From: Seohaeicola zhoushanensis
GTDB lineage: Bacteria > Pseudomonadota > Alphaproteobacteria > Rhodobacterales > Rhodobacteraceae
Assembly: GCF_014656415.1 (NCBI RefSeq)
Contig: NZ_BNCJ01000010.1
Location: 1-64,000 of the forward strand
Direction: 5' to 3'
Length of the DNA: 64,000 nt
The position numbers were made by a program, and so were the translations under genes. Below, in pieces: positions 38,628 through 47,570 of this stretch. How positions within the stretch are numbered: the stretch's first letter is position 1; each line of letters begins with the position of its first letter. Below the pieces are notes generated by a model. It searched no databases, had not been told where the DNA came from, and saw only the letters and a list, made by a program, of their open reading frames with translations.

Positions 38628-40587
38628 TTATTCTGTCTTTCTCACGTTCCTCGGCATAGGCGACAAAGGTGTCGAAACTGCCGGGGTTGCTCATGCTGTC
38701 GCGGTTCACCACCTTGGCCGGATCCCCGCCCAGCAGCAGTTTCTTCACCGGCACTTCCAGCTTCTTGCCCGACAGCGTGCGCGGCACCTCGGCGATCTGC
38801 ACGATCTCGTTGGGGATGAACCGGGCCGAGACGGCGGTGCGGATGGCATCGTTGATCTTCGCCTTCAGCGCATCGTCCAGCACTACCCCGGCGGCCAGGA
38901 CGACGAACAGCGGCATAAAGCTCTCGCGGCCCAGGAACTCCAGGTCGATCACCAGCGAGTCCATCACCTCCTCCAGCCCCTCGACCGCCTGGTAGATCTC
39001 GGCCGAGCCCATGCGCAGCCCCTTGCGGTTGATGGTGGCATCAGAGCGGCCATAGATCACCGAGCCGCCCTCGGGGGTGAACTCGATCCAGTCGCCATGC
39101 CGCCAGATGCCGGGATAGGTGTCGAAATAGCTCTCGTGCAGCCGCCGCCCGTCGGTATCGCCCCAGAAATAGAGCGGCATCGACGGCAGCGGTTCGGTGC
39201 AGACCAGCTCGCCCACCTTGTCGATCAGCTCGTGGCCCTCCTCGTCATAGGCCCGCACCGCATTGCCAAGGAACCGGCACTGCATCTCGCCCATGCGCAC
39301 CGGCATCAACGGGTTGCCCCCGACAAAGGCCCCCGCCAGATCGGTCCCGCCCGAGATCGGCGCCAGCCAGACATCCGGCTTCACGGCGTCATAGATCCAG
39401 CGATAGGCGTCCTCGGACAGCGGCGACCCGGTCGCCGCGATCGACCGCAGCGCCGTGAGGTCGACCGCATCGCGCGGCCGGATCCCCGCCTTCAGACAGG
39501 TGGCATAAAAGGCCGCCCCCGCACCGAGATAGGTTACGCGCCGTTCGGCCGCGAAGCGCCACAGCGCCAGCAGGTCGGGTTGGTTCGGCGCAGAGTCGAA
39601 CAGCGCAACCGTCGCCCCCCGCGCCAGCGCGGTGAACTGCGAGTTCCACATGATCCAGCCCGAGGAGGTCATCCAGCAATAGGTATCCGCCGCGGTGAAA
39701 TCCTGGTGCAACGACTGCTTGGCCGATTCCACCACGATCCCGCCCTGCCCATGCACGATGGGCTTGGGGTTGCCGGTGGTGCCCGACGAATAGACGATCC
39801 ACAGCGGTTGGTCGAAGGCCACCTTCACCGGCTGGAACTCTTCGCTCCCCGCGATCATCTCCTCCCAGACCACCGCGCCCTCGGGCAGAGCGCCGGCTAC
39901 CGGGATCCAGACCCGGTGCTCGACCGTCGGCAGCCCGGCGAGGATGGTCTCCAGCACCGCGCGCCGGTCGATGTCCTTGCCGGCGTGGACATAGCCGTCC
40001 TGCGCAATCAGCACCTTCGGCTCGATCTGGCGGAAACGGTCGATGATGGCGACATGGCCCATGTCCGGCGCGCAAAGCGACCAGATCGCGCCAAGGCTCG
40101 CCGTAGCGAGGCAGGCAATGATCGCCGCCTCGGTATTGGGCAGGATGGCGACCACCCGGTCGCCCTGCCCCACGCCCATCGCCTTCAGCCGCGCGGCGAC
40201 GTTGGCCACCTGCTGGCGCAGCTGCGCCCAGGTCAGGTCCTTGTCACCGAAGGTCTCCGACCGCACGCTCAGCGCCACACGGTCCGGGGTTTTCGCCCCC
40301 TCGCGCAGCACGACCTCGGCGAAGTTCAGCGAAACGCCCGGGAACCAGACCGCCCCCGGCATCTTCCGCTCGGCCAGCACGGTGCCGACCTCCTCGGGCG
40401 CGCCGATCCCGAAATACTCCCAGATCGACCGCCAGAAAGCATCCAGGTCGGTCACGCTCCAGTCCCAGAGGGCCTGGTAGCTGTCAAACGGCAGCCCCCG
40501 CTCGGCCAGCCAGCGCATGTAGGCGCTCAGGGTCGAGGCGGCGGCGCGCTCGGGCGACGGGGTCCAGAGGATCTGCCGCCCGCTCAT
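38620..40587 (-). CDS. Acetoacetate--CoA ligase
   Basis: Activates acetoacetate (or a related short keto-acid) to its CoA ester with ATP. The 655 residues match this branch of adenylate-forming enzymes. The N-terminal WTPSPERAAASTLSAYMRWL is typical, as is VWFPGVSLNFAE near residue 80. The P-loop YSSGTTGNPKPIVHG lies near 266, SGGTDLAGAFVGG near 400, and the late lysine in LSGKKLEVPVKK near 620. It overlaps a serine-hydrolase gene upstream and tesB downstream, consistent with one operon handling keto-acid products. Confidence 0.9.
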   Translation of the reverse strand: MSGRQILWTPSPERAAASTLSAYMRWLAERGLPFDSYQALWDWSVTDLDAFWRSIWEYFGIGAPEEVGTVLAERKMPGAVWFPGVSLNFAEVVLREGAKTPDRVALSVRSETFGDKDLTWAQLRQQVANVAARLKAMGVGQGDRVVAILPNTEAAIIACLATASLGAIWSLCAPDMGHVAIIDRFRQIEPKVLIAQDGYVHAGKDIDRRAVLETILAGLPTVEHRVWIPVAGALPEGAVVWEEMIAGSEEFQPVKVAFDQPLWIVYSSGTTGNPKPIVHGQGGIVVESAKQSLHQDFTAADTYCWMTSSGWIMWNSQFTALARGATVALFDSAPNQPDLLALWRFAAERRVTYLGAGAAFYATCLKAGIRPRDAVDLTALRSIAATGSPLSEDAYRWIYDAVKPDVWLAPISGGTDLAGAFVGGNPLMPVRMGEMQCRFLGNAVRAYDEEGHELIDKVGELVCTEPLPSMPLYFWGDTDGRRLHESYFDTYPGIWRHGDWIEFTPEGGSVIYGRSDATINRKGLRMGSAEIYQAVEGLEEVMDSLVIDLEFLGRESFMPLFVVLAAGVVLDDALKAKINDAIRTAVSARFIPNEIVQIAEVPRTLSGKKLEVPVKKLLLGGDPAKVVNRDSMSNPGSFDTFVAYAEEREKDRING

Positions 40588-41825
40588 CCGACCAGCGCCC
40601 CATGCACCAGCGCCTTCAGCTCGGCCCGGCAGGGATAGGAACTCGACGGCGACAACTGGGTGAAGAAGACCACCGAGAGGTCAAGCTTCCGGTCGACCCA
40701 GAACATGGTCGAGGCCATGCCGCCCCAGCTGAAATCGCCGACGCTGCCCGGCACGCCCACGCGGCCCGGATCCAGCACCACCGAGCCTCCCAGGCCAAAG
40801 CCCATGCCCTCCATCGGCTGCTCGGCAAAGCTCCTCGGCCCCATGCTGGCGATATCGCCGGGCAGGTGGTTGCGCATCATGAAATCCAGCGTGCGCGGGC
40901 TCAGCAACCGACCCCCCGCCGCCATGCCGCCATTGCGCAGCATCTCGACGAACTTGATGTAATCGTCGATCGTCCCGACCAGCCCGCCGCCGCCCGACTC
41001 GCAGGCCGGGCGTTCAAATCCCGAACTGCCCGCCTCATCGGCCAGCCGCAGCGTGTCGCCCGCCTCGCGCGGCGCGTTCAGCTCCATCGGCTCGCCCGAG
41101 AGCGGCGTGTATAGCGAGGCAAATCGGTCCCCCGTCCCCTCCGGCACCACAAAGGCCGTCTCGGTCATCCCCAGCGGCCCAAGGATATGGTTCTGCAGGA
41201 AGGCGCCCAGGCTCTGCCCCGAAACCACCTCGACCACCCGGCCGAGCACGTCGATGGCAACCGAATATTCCCAGTGCCGGCCCGGCTGGAACGCCAGAGG
41301 CAGCGCCGCCACCCGGTTGCTCATCTCTTCCAGCGAGGCCGTGGGCGAACGGAAGTCGATCTTGGCCTCCGCCATGATCTTGCCGACCAGGCCGGGGTTG
41401 AACGCATAGCTGAGCCCCGAGGTATGGGTCAGCAGCTGTCGCAGCGTCGGGGCCGGTGCCGTCTCGGTCTGTTCGAAACGGATCGCACCCGGCACCAGCG
41501 CCTGCATCTTGCCAAAGGCCGGGATGAACTCGCTGACCGGCGCGTCCAGGTGGAACAGCCCCAGTTCGGCCAGCATCATGATCGCCACCGAGGTGATCGG
41601 CTTGGTCATCGAGTAGATGCGTACGACCGTATCCCGCTCGAAGGGCAGATCCCGCTCGACGCTGCGCTGCCCGGTCGCGTTGAACCAGACCTCTTCGCCG
41701 CCGCGCGCCACCAGGACCGAGCTTCCGGCAAATTTCCGTTCTTCCACATAGCGTTCCATCCAGGAGTTGATTCTGGACAGGCGGTCCCGGTCGAAACCCT
41801 TGCTCTCGGGAGAGGCCATTTTCAT
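40584..41825 (-). CDS. Serine hydrolase, beta-lactamase/class C esterase family
   Basis: A 413-residue serine hydrolase. The SxxK motif is in RIYSMTKPITS (near residue 70). A Tyr motif candidate lies in HWEYSVAID near 190, and the late WGGMASTMFWVDR corresponds to the third motif region near 370. No signal peptide is visible, so it is probably a cytoplasmic esterase or lactone hydrolase, not a resistance enzyme. AGGAG precedes the ATG at 41825; an in-frame ATG two codons later is an alternative. The stop overlaps the acetoacetyl-CoA synthetase start by four bases. Confidence 0.85.
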   Translation of the reverse strand: MKMASPESKGFDRDRLSRINSWMERYVEERKFAGSSVLVARGGEEVWFNATGQRSVERDLPFERDTVVRIYSMTKPITSVAIMMLAELGLFHLDAPVSEFIPAFGKMQALVPGAIRFEQTETAPAPTLRQLLTHTSGLSYAFNPGLVGKIMAEAKIDFRSPTASLEEMSNRVAALPLAFQPGRHWEYSVAIDVLGRVVEVVSGQSLGAFLQNHILGPLGMTETAFVVPEGTGDRFASLYTPLSGEPMELNAPREAGDTLRLADEAGSSGFERPACESGGGGLVGTIDDYIKFVEMLRNGGMAAGGRLLSPRTLDFMMRNHLPGDIASMGPRSFAEQPMEGMGFGLGGSVVLDPGRVGVPGSVGDFSWGGMASTMFWVDRKLDLSVVFFTQLSPSSSYPCRAELKALVHGALVG

Positions 41826-41950
41826 CTCTGCTCCTGTATTCCTGTCAGTCCTGCCTGCCTCGTGATCCGTGCGCAGGCCATGACGACCCGGCCGCGTCAT
41901 GCCCCGCCGCAAGGGTTTTCGAACATGGCGTTCCTTGACGCTGTCTTCCA

Positions 41951-42682
41951 TCATCCACCCACCATCTTCCGCATCGCAGGACGGGTCTCCTCGGTGAACC
42001 AATGCGCTGGCTGCTGCGCCAGGCCAGCCGCGATCCGCTCCACTGCGCCCGCCCGCACCTGCCGCTTCACGGCGGCATAGGCCTGCGGCGGGATGGCCGC
42101 CAGTTCGCGCGCCTTGGCCAGCGCGCTGGCCTGCACATCATCGGAGATCTCGTCGATGAACCCCTGGGCCAGAGCCGCCTCGGCGCGCACCGGCTGACCG
42201 GTCAGCATCAGCCGGCGCAGGCTGTCGGGTGACAGCGCGTCGCGCGCGATCTCCATCGGGCCAATCGGAAAATCGACCCCCACCCGCACCTCGGCCAGAC
42301 CGAACTGCGCGCGCGGCGCGGCGACCCGCCAGTCCGCCCCCAACAGGAAGAAGAACCCGCCGGCAATCGCCGCCCCGTTGAGCGCCACGACCACGGGCTT
42401 GGGAAAGGTGTAGAGCGCCAGCAGATCCTCGTTCAGCGCCCGCACGATCTCGCGCTCGCCAATATCGTCGAAGGCCTGCGCTTCCTTGAGGTCCAGCCCC
42501 GCCGAGAACACCTTGAACGGGCTCTTCAGGATCACCGCCCGCACCGCGTCATCGGCGGCCAGTTCCTCCAGCCGGGCGGCAATTCGGTCTAGAAAGCCCG
42601 CGCTCAGCGCATTCACCGGCGCCCGGCTCAGGACCAGCGCCACGACACCATCGCCCAGGTCCTCGCGAACCACAGTTTCCAT
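41951..42682 (-). CDS. Enoyl-CoA hydratase/isomerase family protein
   Basis: A 243-residue crotonase-fold protein. APVNALSAGFLDRI lies near residue 22, FSAGLDLKEA near 60, and the oxyanion segment LNGAAIAGGFFFLLGADWRV near 100-120. The catalytic acid residues common to true hydratases are not obvious, so delta-isomerase activity is equally possible. It heads the minus-strand operon and is divergent from a GST gene. The frame is open upstream, but that part is antisense to the GST, so the ATG at 42682 was chosen. Confidence 0.83.
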   Translation of the reverse strand: METVVREDLGDGVVALVLSRAPVNALSAGFLDRIAARLEELAADDAVRAVILKSPFKVFSAGLDLKEAQAFDDIGEREIVRALNEDLLALYTFPKPVVVALNGAAIAGGFFFLLGADWRVAAPRAQFGLAEVRVGVDFPIGPMEIARDALSPDSLRRLMLTGQPVRAEAALAQGFIDEISDDVQASALAKARELAAIPPQAYAAVKRQVRAGAVERIAAGLAQQPAHWFTEETRPAMRKMVGG

Positions 42683-42823
42683 TGTTTTTCCCCTCCGCCC
42701 CTCGGTTCCGACGCAGGATTGACAGCTTCCGCACCCTGCCCCTAGGCTCGCGCATACAATACCACGCGACGCAAAACCTGCCACGCAAGCAGCGGCTGCG
42801 AAAGCGAAAAACGGAGAATTTCC

Positions 42824-43429
42824 ATGAAACTCTACTTTGCGCCGAACACCCGCGCGGTGCGCATCGCCTGGCTGCTGGAAGAGCTGGGCCTGCCCTACGA
42901 TCTCGAACGCATGACGCTCGGGGACAAGGCCATGCGCGCGCCCGAATATCTCGCGGTGAACCCGATGGGCCGGGTGCCGGTGCTGGTGGACGGCGACGTC
43001 ACCATCTCGGAATCCGGCGCTATCGTCGAATACCTGCTCGCGCGCCACGGCAACGGCCGGCTGGTGCCCCCGGCCGACAGCCCAGACTTCGCCACCTACC
43101 TGCAATGGCTGCATTTCGCCGAGGGCATGATCATGCCCCAGATCAACGTCATCATGGTCGAAACCGTCTTCCTGCCGCCCGAACGGCGCAACGAGGTCAA
43201 CGTCAAGCGGGCGCTCAAGCTGCTGAACCAGATGCTGGGCGCGGTCGACAGGCATATGGAGGGGCGCGACTACCTCGCCGGCGATTTCTCCGGGGCCGAC
43301 ATCATGTGCGGCCACGCGGTCAGCGTCTCGGAACACCTCGGCGCCGATCTCTCCGACAAGCCGAACCTTCCGCCCTACATCGCACGCCTGTCGGAACGTC
43401 CTGCGCTCAAGAAGGCCCGCGCGCTATGA
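42824..43429 (+). CDS. Glutathione S-transferase family protein
   Basis: A 201-residue GST. The thioredoxin-like N-terminal domain opens with KLYFAPNTRAVRIAWLLEEL, has NPMGRVPVLVDGD near residue 46 and ISESGAIVEYL near 63. An all-helical C-terminal domain includes DYLAGDFSGADIM near 150. It probably conjugates or isomerises substrates with glutathione in the cytoplasm. It starts a three-gene operon ending in another glutathione-type enzyme (a kappa-class isomerase), which suggests glutathione-dependent chemistry. GGAG precedes the ATG and the stop overlaps the SDR start by four bases. Confidence 0.9.
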   Translation: MKLYFAPNTRAVRIAWLLEELGLPYDLERMTLGDKAMRAPEYLAVNPMGRVPVLVDGDVTISESGAIVEYLLARHGNGRLVPPADSPDFATYLQWLHFAEGMIMPQINVIMVETVFLPPERRNEVNVKRALKLLNQMLGAVDRHMEGRDYLAGDFSGADIMCGHAVSVSEHLGADLSDKPNLPPYIARLSERPALKKARAL

Positions 43430-44160
43430 GCGCGCCCGTCGCGCTGATCGTCGGGGCCGGCGACTACATCGGCGCGGCGATCGCCCGGCGCTTCGCCCGG
43501 GGCGGCTTCACCGTCTGCCTCGCGCGCCGCAACGGCGACAAGCTGGCCCCTCTGGTGGCCGAGATCGAGACCGAGGGCGGCACCGCCTACGCCTTCACCA
43601 TGGACGCCCGCAGCGAAGAGAGCACCACCGAGGTCTTCGCCCGCATCGAGGCCGACATCGGCCCGCTCGACCTGGTCATCTTCAACGTCGGCGGCAACGT
43701 CCGCTTCCCGGTGCCCGAGACCACCGAGCGTGTTTTCCGCAAGGTCTGGGAAATGGCCTGTTTCGCCGGCTTCCTCACCGGCCGCGAGGCCGCGCGCTAC
43801 ATGGCCCCGCGCCGGCGCGGCTGTATCTTCTTCACCGGCGCCTCGGCCTCGATGCGCGGCAATCCCGGCTACGCCGCCTTTGGCGCGGCCAAGGCGGGCC
43901 TGAGATCCTTTGCGCAGAGCCTCGCAAAGGAGATGGGCCCGCAGAACATCCACGTCGCGCATCTGGTGATCGACGCCGGCGTAGACACCGCTTTCGTGCG
44001 CGAAAGGATCGCGGCCTCGGGCGCCGATCCGGGCAGCCTGCCGCCCGATACGCTGATGAACCCTGACTCGGTCGCCGAAGCCTATTGGGCGCTCCATAAA
44101 CAGACCCGCGACGGCTGGACCTTCGAACTCGACCTGCGGCCCTACGCGGAGAAATGGTGA
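43426..44160 (+). CDS. Atypical SDR family protein lacking catalytic Tyr
   Basis: A 244-residue short-chain dehydrogenase fold with the cofactor loop IVGAGDYIGAAIA near residue 8 and IFNVGGNV near 85. The segment FTGASASMRGNPGYAAFGAAK aligns without gaps to normal SDRs here, yet the catalytic Tyr position holds Phe152 (codon TTT) while Lys156 is kept. Tyr149 lies three residues earlier and might substitute. It may bind cofactor or substrate without ordinary dehydrogenase activity. It is coupled by four-base overlap to the GST gene and shares its stop with the start of the isomerase gene. Confidence 0.82.
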   Translation: MSAPVALIVGAGDYIGAAIARRFARGGFTVCLARRNGDKLAPLVAEIETEGGTAYAFTMDARSEESTTEVFARIEADIGPLDLVIFNVGGNVRFPVPETTERVFRKVWEMACFAGFLTGREAARYMAPRRRGCIFFTGASASMRGNPGYAAFGAAKAGLRSFAQSLAKEMGPQNIHVAHLVIDAGVDTAFVRERIAASGADPGSLPPDTLMNPDSVAEAYWALHKQTRDGWTFELDLRPYAEKW

Positions 44161-44753
44161 TGATCGACTTCTACTACGACTTCGGCAGCCCCAACGCCTA
44201 TTTGGTCCACAAGGTCCTTCCCGATATCGCCGCGCGCCACGGTGCAGAACTGGCCTACAGGCCGGTCCTGCTCGGCGGCGTCTTCAAGGCGACCAACAAC
44301 CAGAGCCCGATCACCGCCTTCGCCGGCGTCAAGGGCAAGAACGCCTACCAGGCCCTTGAACTGAAACGGTTTGTCGAACGTCACGGCCTGGCCTACCGGA
44401 TGAATCCGCATTTCCCGGTCAACACGCTGATAATGATGCGCGGCGCTATCTTCGCCGAGGGTCAGCCCTGGGAAACCACCTACCGCGAGGCGATGTTCGA
44501 CGCAATGTGGCGCGACGGCGAGAAGATGGACGACCCCGCCACCCTCATGGGTGTCCTCGCGGCCGCCGGCCTGCCCGCGGACGAGATCGCTGACGGCGTG
44601 CAGCAGGACATCGTCAAACAGGGGCTGATCGCGGCCACCGAGGCCGCCGTCGCCCGCGGCGTCTTCGGCGCGCCCACCATGTTCCTCGGCGACGAGATGT
44701 TCTTCGGAAAGGATGCCCTCGGCGACCTCGACTGGCGCCTCTCCACGCGCTGA
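44160..44753 (+). CDS. 2-hydroxychromene-2-carboxylate isomerase (kappa-GST/DsbA family)
   Basis: A 197-residue thioredoxin-fold protein. It opens with IDFYYDFGSPNAYLVHKVLP, where the Ser replaces the Cys of DsbA and activates glutathione. FGAPTMFLGDEMFFGKD near residue 165 carries the cis-Pro loop. The founding members isomerise 2-hydroxychromene-2-carboxylate in naphthalene breakdown, but many homologues act on unknown substrates. The ATG at 44160 is preferred because GGAGAA lies eight bases before it; an in-frame ATG at 44154 is the alternative. It is the last gene of the GST-SDR-isomerase operon. Confidence 0.85.
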   Translation: MIDFYYDFGSPNAYLVHKVLPDIAARHGAELAYRPVLLGGVFKATNNQSPITAFAGVKGKNAYQALELKRFVERHGLAYRMNPHFPVNTLIMMRGAIFAEGQPWETTYREAMFDAMWRDGEKMDDPATLMGVLAAAGLPADEIADGVQQDIVKQGLIAATEAAVARGVFGAPTMFLGDEMFFGKDALGDLDWRLSTR

Positions 44754-44797
44754 CCCCGGACGCCGCCTGTCACAGCAGCGCCCGAGGCCGCCCTGCC

Positions 44798-45499
44798 TCA
44801 CACTTCGAGCCACTCCTTGCGCACGTCCTCGCGCGCCTTCAGCTCCTGCGGCGTCCCTTCGAACACCACCCGCCCGTGGCCCATCACGTAGACCCGATGC
44901 GCGATGTCCAGCGCGATCGAGAGTTTCTGCTCGACCAGCAGCGTCGCAATCCCGCGCCGGGCGATCTCCTGCAACAGGCTCGCCACCCGCTGCACCATCT
45001 GCGGGCTGAGGCCCTCGGTCGGCTCGTCGATCATGACCAGATCCGGGTCGCCCATCAGCGTGCGGCACATGGTCAGCATCTGCTGCTCGCCCCCCGACAG
45101 AACCGAGGCCTCGACATCGGCCCGGTTCTTCAGGTTCTCGAACAGCTCGAACATGTCCTGCATCGACCAGCGCCCCTGCCCGTCCTTCTGGCGCGGCTTC
45201 AGCCCCAAGATCAGGTTCTGCCGCGTCGTCAGGCCCGGAAAGATATCGCGGTTCTCCGGCACATAGCCGATCCCCAGGTTCGCCACCTCAAAGGCCTTCT
45301 TGCCGGCGATCTCGGTCCCCTTGAACCGGATCGAGCCCTGCGGCGGCACCTCGCCCATGATGGCCTTGCAGGTGGTCGACCGCCCGACCCCGTTGCGCCC
45401 CAGCAGCGCGACGATCTCGCCCTCCTGGATCGACAGGTTCACGCCCTGGAGAATATGCGACTTGCCGTAATAGGCGTGCAGGTCCGTAACTTCGAGCAT
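44798..45499 (-). CDS. livF: Liv-type ABC transporter ATP-binding protein LivF, Walker A variant
   Basis: One of two ATPases driving a branched-chain amino acid/amide-type importer. The 233-residue protein has the LivF size, the signature VLSGGEQQMLTMCR near residue 135 and Walker B DLVMIDEPTEGLS near 157. The Walker A motif reads GRNGVGRST: Arg40 (codon CGG) stands where Lys normally binds the ATP phosphates. This may be a subfamily feature or weaken hydrolysis. The first base of its ATG overlaps the last base of the livG stop. Confidence 0.92.
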   Translation of the reverse strand: MLEVTDLHAYYGKSHILQGVNLSIQEGEIVALLGRNGVGRSTTCKAIMGEVPPQGSIRFKGTEIAGKKAFEVANLGIGYVPENRDIFPGLTTRQNLILGLKPRQKDGQGRWSMQDMFELFENLKNRADVEASVLSGGEQQMLTMCRTLMGDPDLVMIDEPTEGLSPQMVQRVASLLQEIARRGIATLLVEQKLSIALDIAHRVYVMGHGRVVFEGTPQELKAREDVRKEWLEV

Positions 45500-46281
45500 C
45501 AGTGTTCCGCCTCCAGCGCAGCGCCGAGATAGGCCTCCTGGACCTTGGGATTGGCGCGCACGTCCTCCGGGCGCCCCGTCGCGATGATCTCGCCATAGAC
45601 CAGGACCGAAATCCTGTCGGCCAGGCCAAAGACCACCCCCATGTCGTGTTCCACCATGACCAGCGTCTTGTTCTCCGTCACCTTGCGGATCAGCTCGACG
45701 ATATAGTCGGTCTCCGAATGGCTCATCCCCGCCGTCGGCTCGTCCAGCATGATGACATCCGCACCGCCCGCGATGGTGATGCCGATCTCCAGCGCCCGCT
45801 GTTCCGCATAGGACAGCACTCCCGCCGGCAGGTCCCGGCGCGCAGTCAGGTTGATCTGCTCCAGGATCTCATCCGCCCCCTCGTTCAGCTCGCGCGAACG
45901 GCTGACCAGGTTCCAGAACGAATACCTGTATCCCTGCGACCACAGCAGCGAACAGCGCACGTTCTCGAACACGGTCATCTTCGGAAAGATGTTGGTGATC
46001 TGAAACGACCGCGACAGGCCCATCCGGTTGATCTGGAACGGCGCCATCCCGGCCAGGTCGGTGCCATGCAGCCGCACGGTCCCGCTGGTCGGCGCAAAGC
46101 GGCCGGTGATCAGGTTGAACAGCGTCGACTTGCCGGCGCCATTGGGTCCGATCACCGCGTGCAACTCGCCCCGCTGGATCGACAGGTCGACCCCGCGGAT
46201 GATCTCGGTGCGGCCAAAGCTCTTGCGCAGGCCTTCAAGCTGCAGCGCCGGAACCGCGGTCTTGCTCATCGGGGCATTCAT
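45499..46281 (-). CDS. livG: Liv-type ABC transporter ATP-binding protein LivG
   Basis: Second ATPase of the Liv-type importer. The 260 residues have a normal Walker A (GPNGAGKSTLFN near residue 43), the long LivG-specific insert between Walker A and signature (ITNIFPKMTVFENVRCSL), the signature LSYAEQRALEIG near 163, and Walker B DVIMLDEPTAGMS near 182. Four-base overlap with livM upstream. With LivF it forms the cytoplasmic nucleotide-binding pair. Confidence 0.94.
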   Translation of the reverse strand: MNAPMSKTAVPALQLEGLRKSFGRTEIIRGVDLSIQRGELHAVIGPNGAGKSTLFNLITGRFAPTSGTVRLHGTDLAGMAPFQINRMGLSRSFQITNIFPKMTVFENVRCSLLWSQGYRYSFWNLVSRSRELNEGADEILEQINLTARRDLPAGVLSYAEQRALEIGITIAGGADVIMLDEPTAGMSHSETDYIVELIRKVTENKTLVMVEHDMGVVFGLADRISVLVYGEIIATGRPEDVRANPKVQEAYLGAALEAEH

Positions 46282-47570
46282 GCGCGGCCTCCATCCGGTG
46301 TGTTCGCGGCGTGCCAGGCGTTGCGCAGCTCACCCGAATTGCGCTTCGCCACCCAGAACCCGGCGGCCGCCACCACGAAGGCTATCAGCATCGCCAGCAG
46401 ATTGTGGCTGTCGAAGGTCACCCAGAACAGCGTCATCTCCTCGTCGCCCGGCGGGGCGTGGCGATAGTGGAAGATGATCTCCATCAGCGCCGAAACCCCG
46501 ATCACGCTGACCAACGCCGGCAGCAGCGTCTTGATATAGGGCATGACCAGCAGCCCGAACTTGCCAAGCCGGGCCACCGGCACATGCATCATCAGCACGC
46601 CCGCCAGGCCACCCGGGAAGAACATCACCGTCGCCAGGAACAGCGCGCCAAGATACAGCTGCCAGATCTCGGTATAAAGGCTCAACACCGACTGCAGCAG
46701 AGTGAAGACGATGGCGCCGATGATCGGGCCAAAGAAGAAGCCGACCCCGCCCAGGAAGGCCACCAGAAGGATCACCCCCGACTGCGTCGCGCTCATGCTC
46801 TGCTCGGTCAGGATCTCGTAGTTGATCGCGACCATCGCCCCGGCCACCCCGGCGAAGAAGCCCGAGGCGCAGAAGGAATAGAACCGCACCCAGCGCGCCG
46901 AATAGCCAAGGAACTCGGCCCGCTCGGGGTTGTCGCGCACGGCATTGGCCATGCGCCCCACCGGCGTGCGCGAGAACAGGTACATCAGCAGCGCCGACAG
47001 CACCGTCCAGAAGCCGAGCACGTAATAGACCTCGATCTGCTGCAGGAACTCGTAGCCGAAGACCGGCAGGCCATAGGTGCGGTCGCCGCTGATCCCCTCC
47101 TCGCCGCCGAAGAGCACGACGATGATCACGGTGCAGGCGGCGATCAGCTCGCCGATCCCGAGCGAGATCATCGCAAACACCGTGCCAGCCCGCCGGGTCG
47201 AGAACGACCCGATGATCGTCGCCAGCCCCAGCCCGAACAGCCCGCCGAAGATCGGCAGCAGCGGCAGGGGCAGCGGCAGGCCGTTGTCCTCGACGGCGTT
47301 CATGATGTGCATGCACATGAAGCCGCCGAAGCCGAGATAGACGGCATGGCCAAAGCTCAGCATCCCGCCCTGCCCCAGCAGCATGTTGTAGGCCAGCGCA
47401 AAGACGATGGTGATCATCATCTGGTTCATGATCGTCAGCGCCGCGTTCGACTTGAAGACGAACGGCAGCAGGACAAGGAAGGCAATGGCAAAAAGCCAGG
47501 GCGCGACCTGTCCCAGTGTCAGGCGTGATGCCGGCGTGCTGACGGCGGACTTGTGAGTGGTGTCGGTCAT
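46278..47570 (-). CDS. livM: Liv-type ABC transporter permease LivM
   Basis: A 430-residue inner-membrane permease with about nine to ten hydrophobic segments from residue 28 on. The family segment SFGHAVYLGFGGF lies near residue 73 and a conserved cytoplasmic loop (RMANAVRDNPERAEFLGYS) near 205-225. The C-terminal extension with two further hydrophobic stretches (about 355-420) is longer than in E. coli LivM. Overlaps livH and livG by four bases each. Confidence 0.93.
   Translation of the reverse strand: MTDTTHKSAVSTPASRLTLGQVAPWLFAIAFLVLLPFVFKSNAALTIMNQMMITIVFALAYNMLLGQGGMLSFGHAVYLGFGGFMCMHIMNAVEDNGLPLPLPLLPIFGGLFGLGLATIIGSFSTRRAGTVFAMISLGIGELIAACTVIIVVLFGGEEGISGDRTYGLPVFGYEFLQQIEVYYVLGFWTVLSALLMYLFSRTPVGRMANAVRDNPERAEFLGYSARWVRFYSFCASGFFAGVAGAMVAINYEILTEQSMSATQSGVILLVAFLGGVGFFFGPIIGAIVFTLLQSVLSLYTEIWQLYLGALFLATVMFFPGGLAGVLMMHVPVARLGKFGLLVMPYIKTLLPALVSVIGVSALMEIIFHYRHAPPGDEEMTLFWVTFDSHNLLAMLIAFVVAAAGFWVAKRNSGELRNAWHAANTPDGGRA

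Noticed and set aside
38506-40638. Open frame of 710 codons on the plus strand
   Set aside because: It is antisense to the acetoacetyl-CoA synthetase gene, lacks a family match, and has Arg/His/Gln-rich composition typical of a shadow frame.
40584-41825. Beta-lactamase resistance gene
   Set aside because: Only the serine-hydrolase fold and SxxK are shared; there is no signal peptide and the gene is in an acyl-CoA operon, so esterase is more likely.
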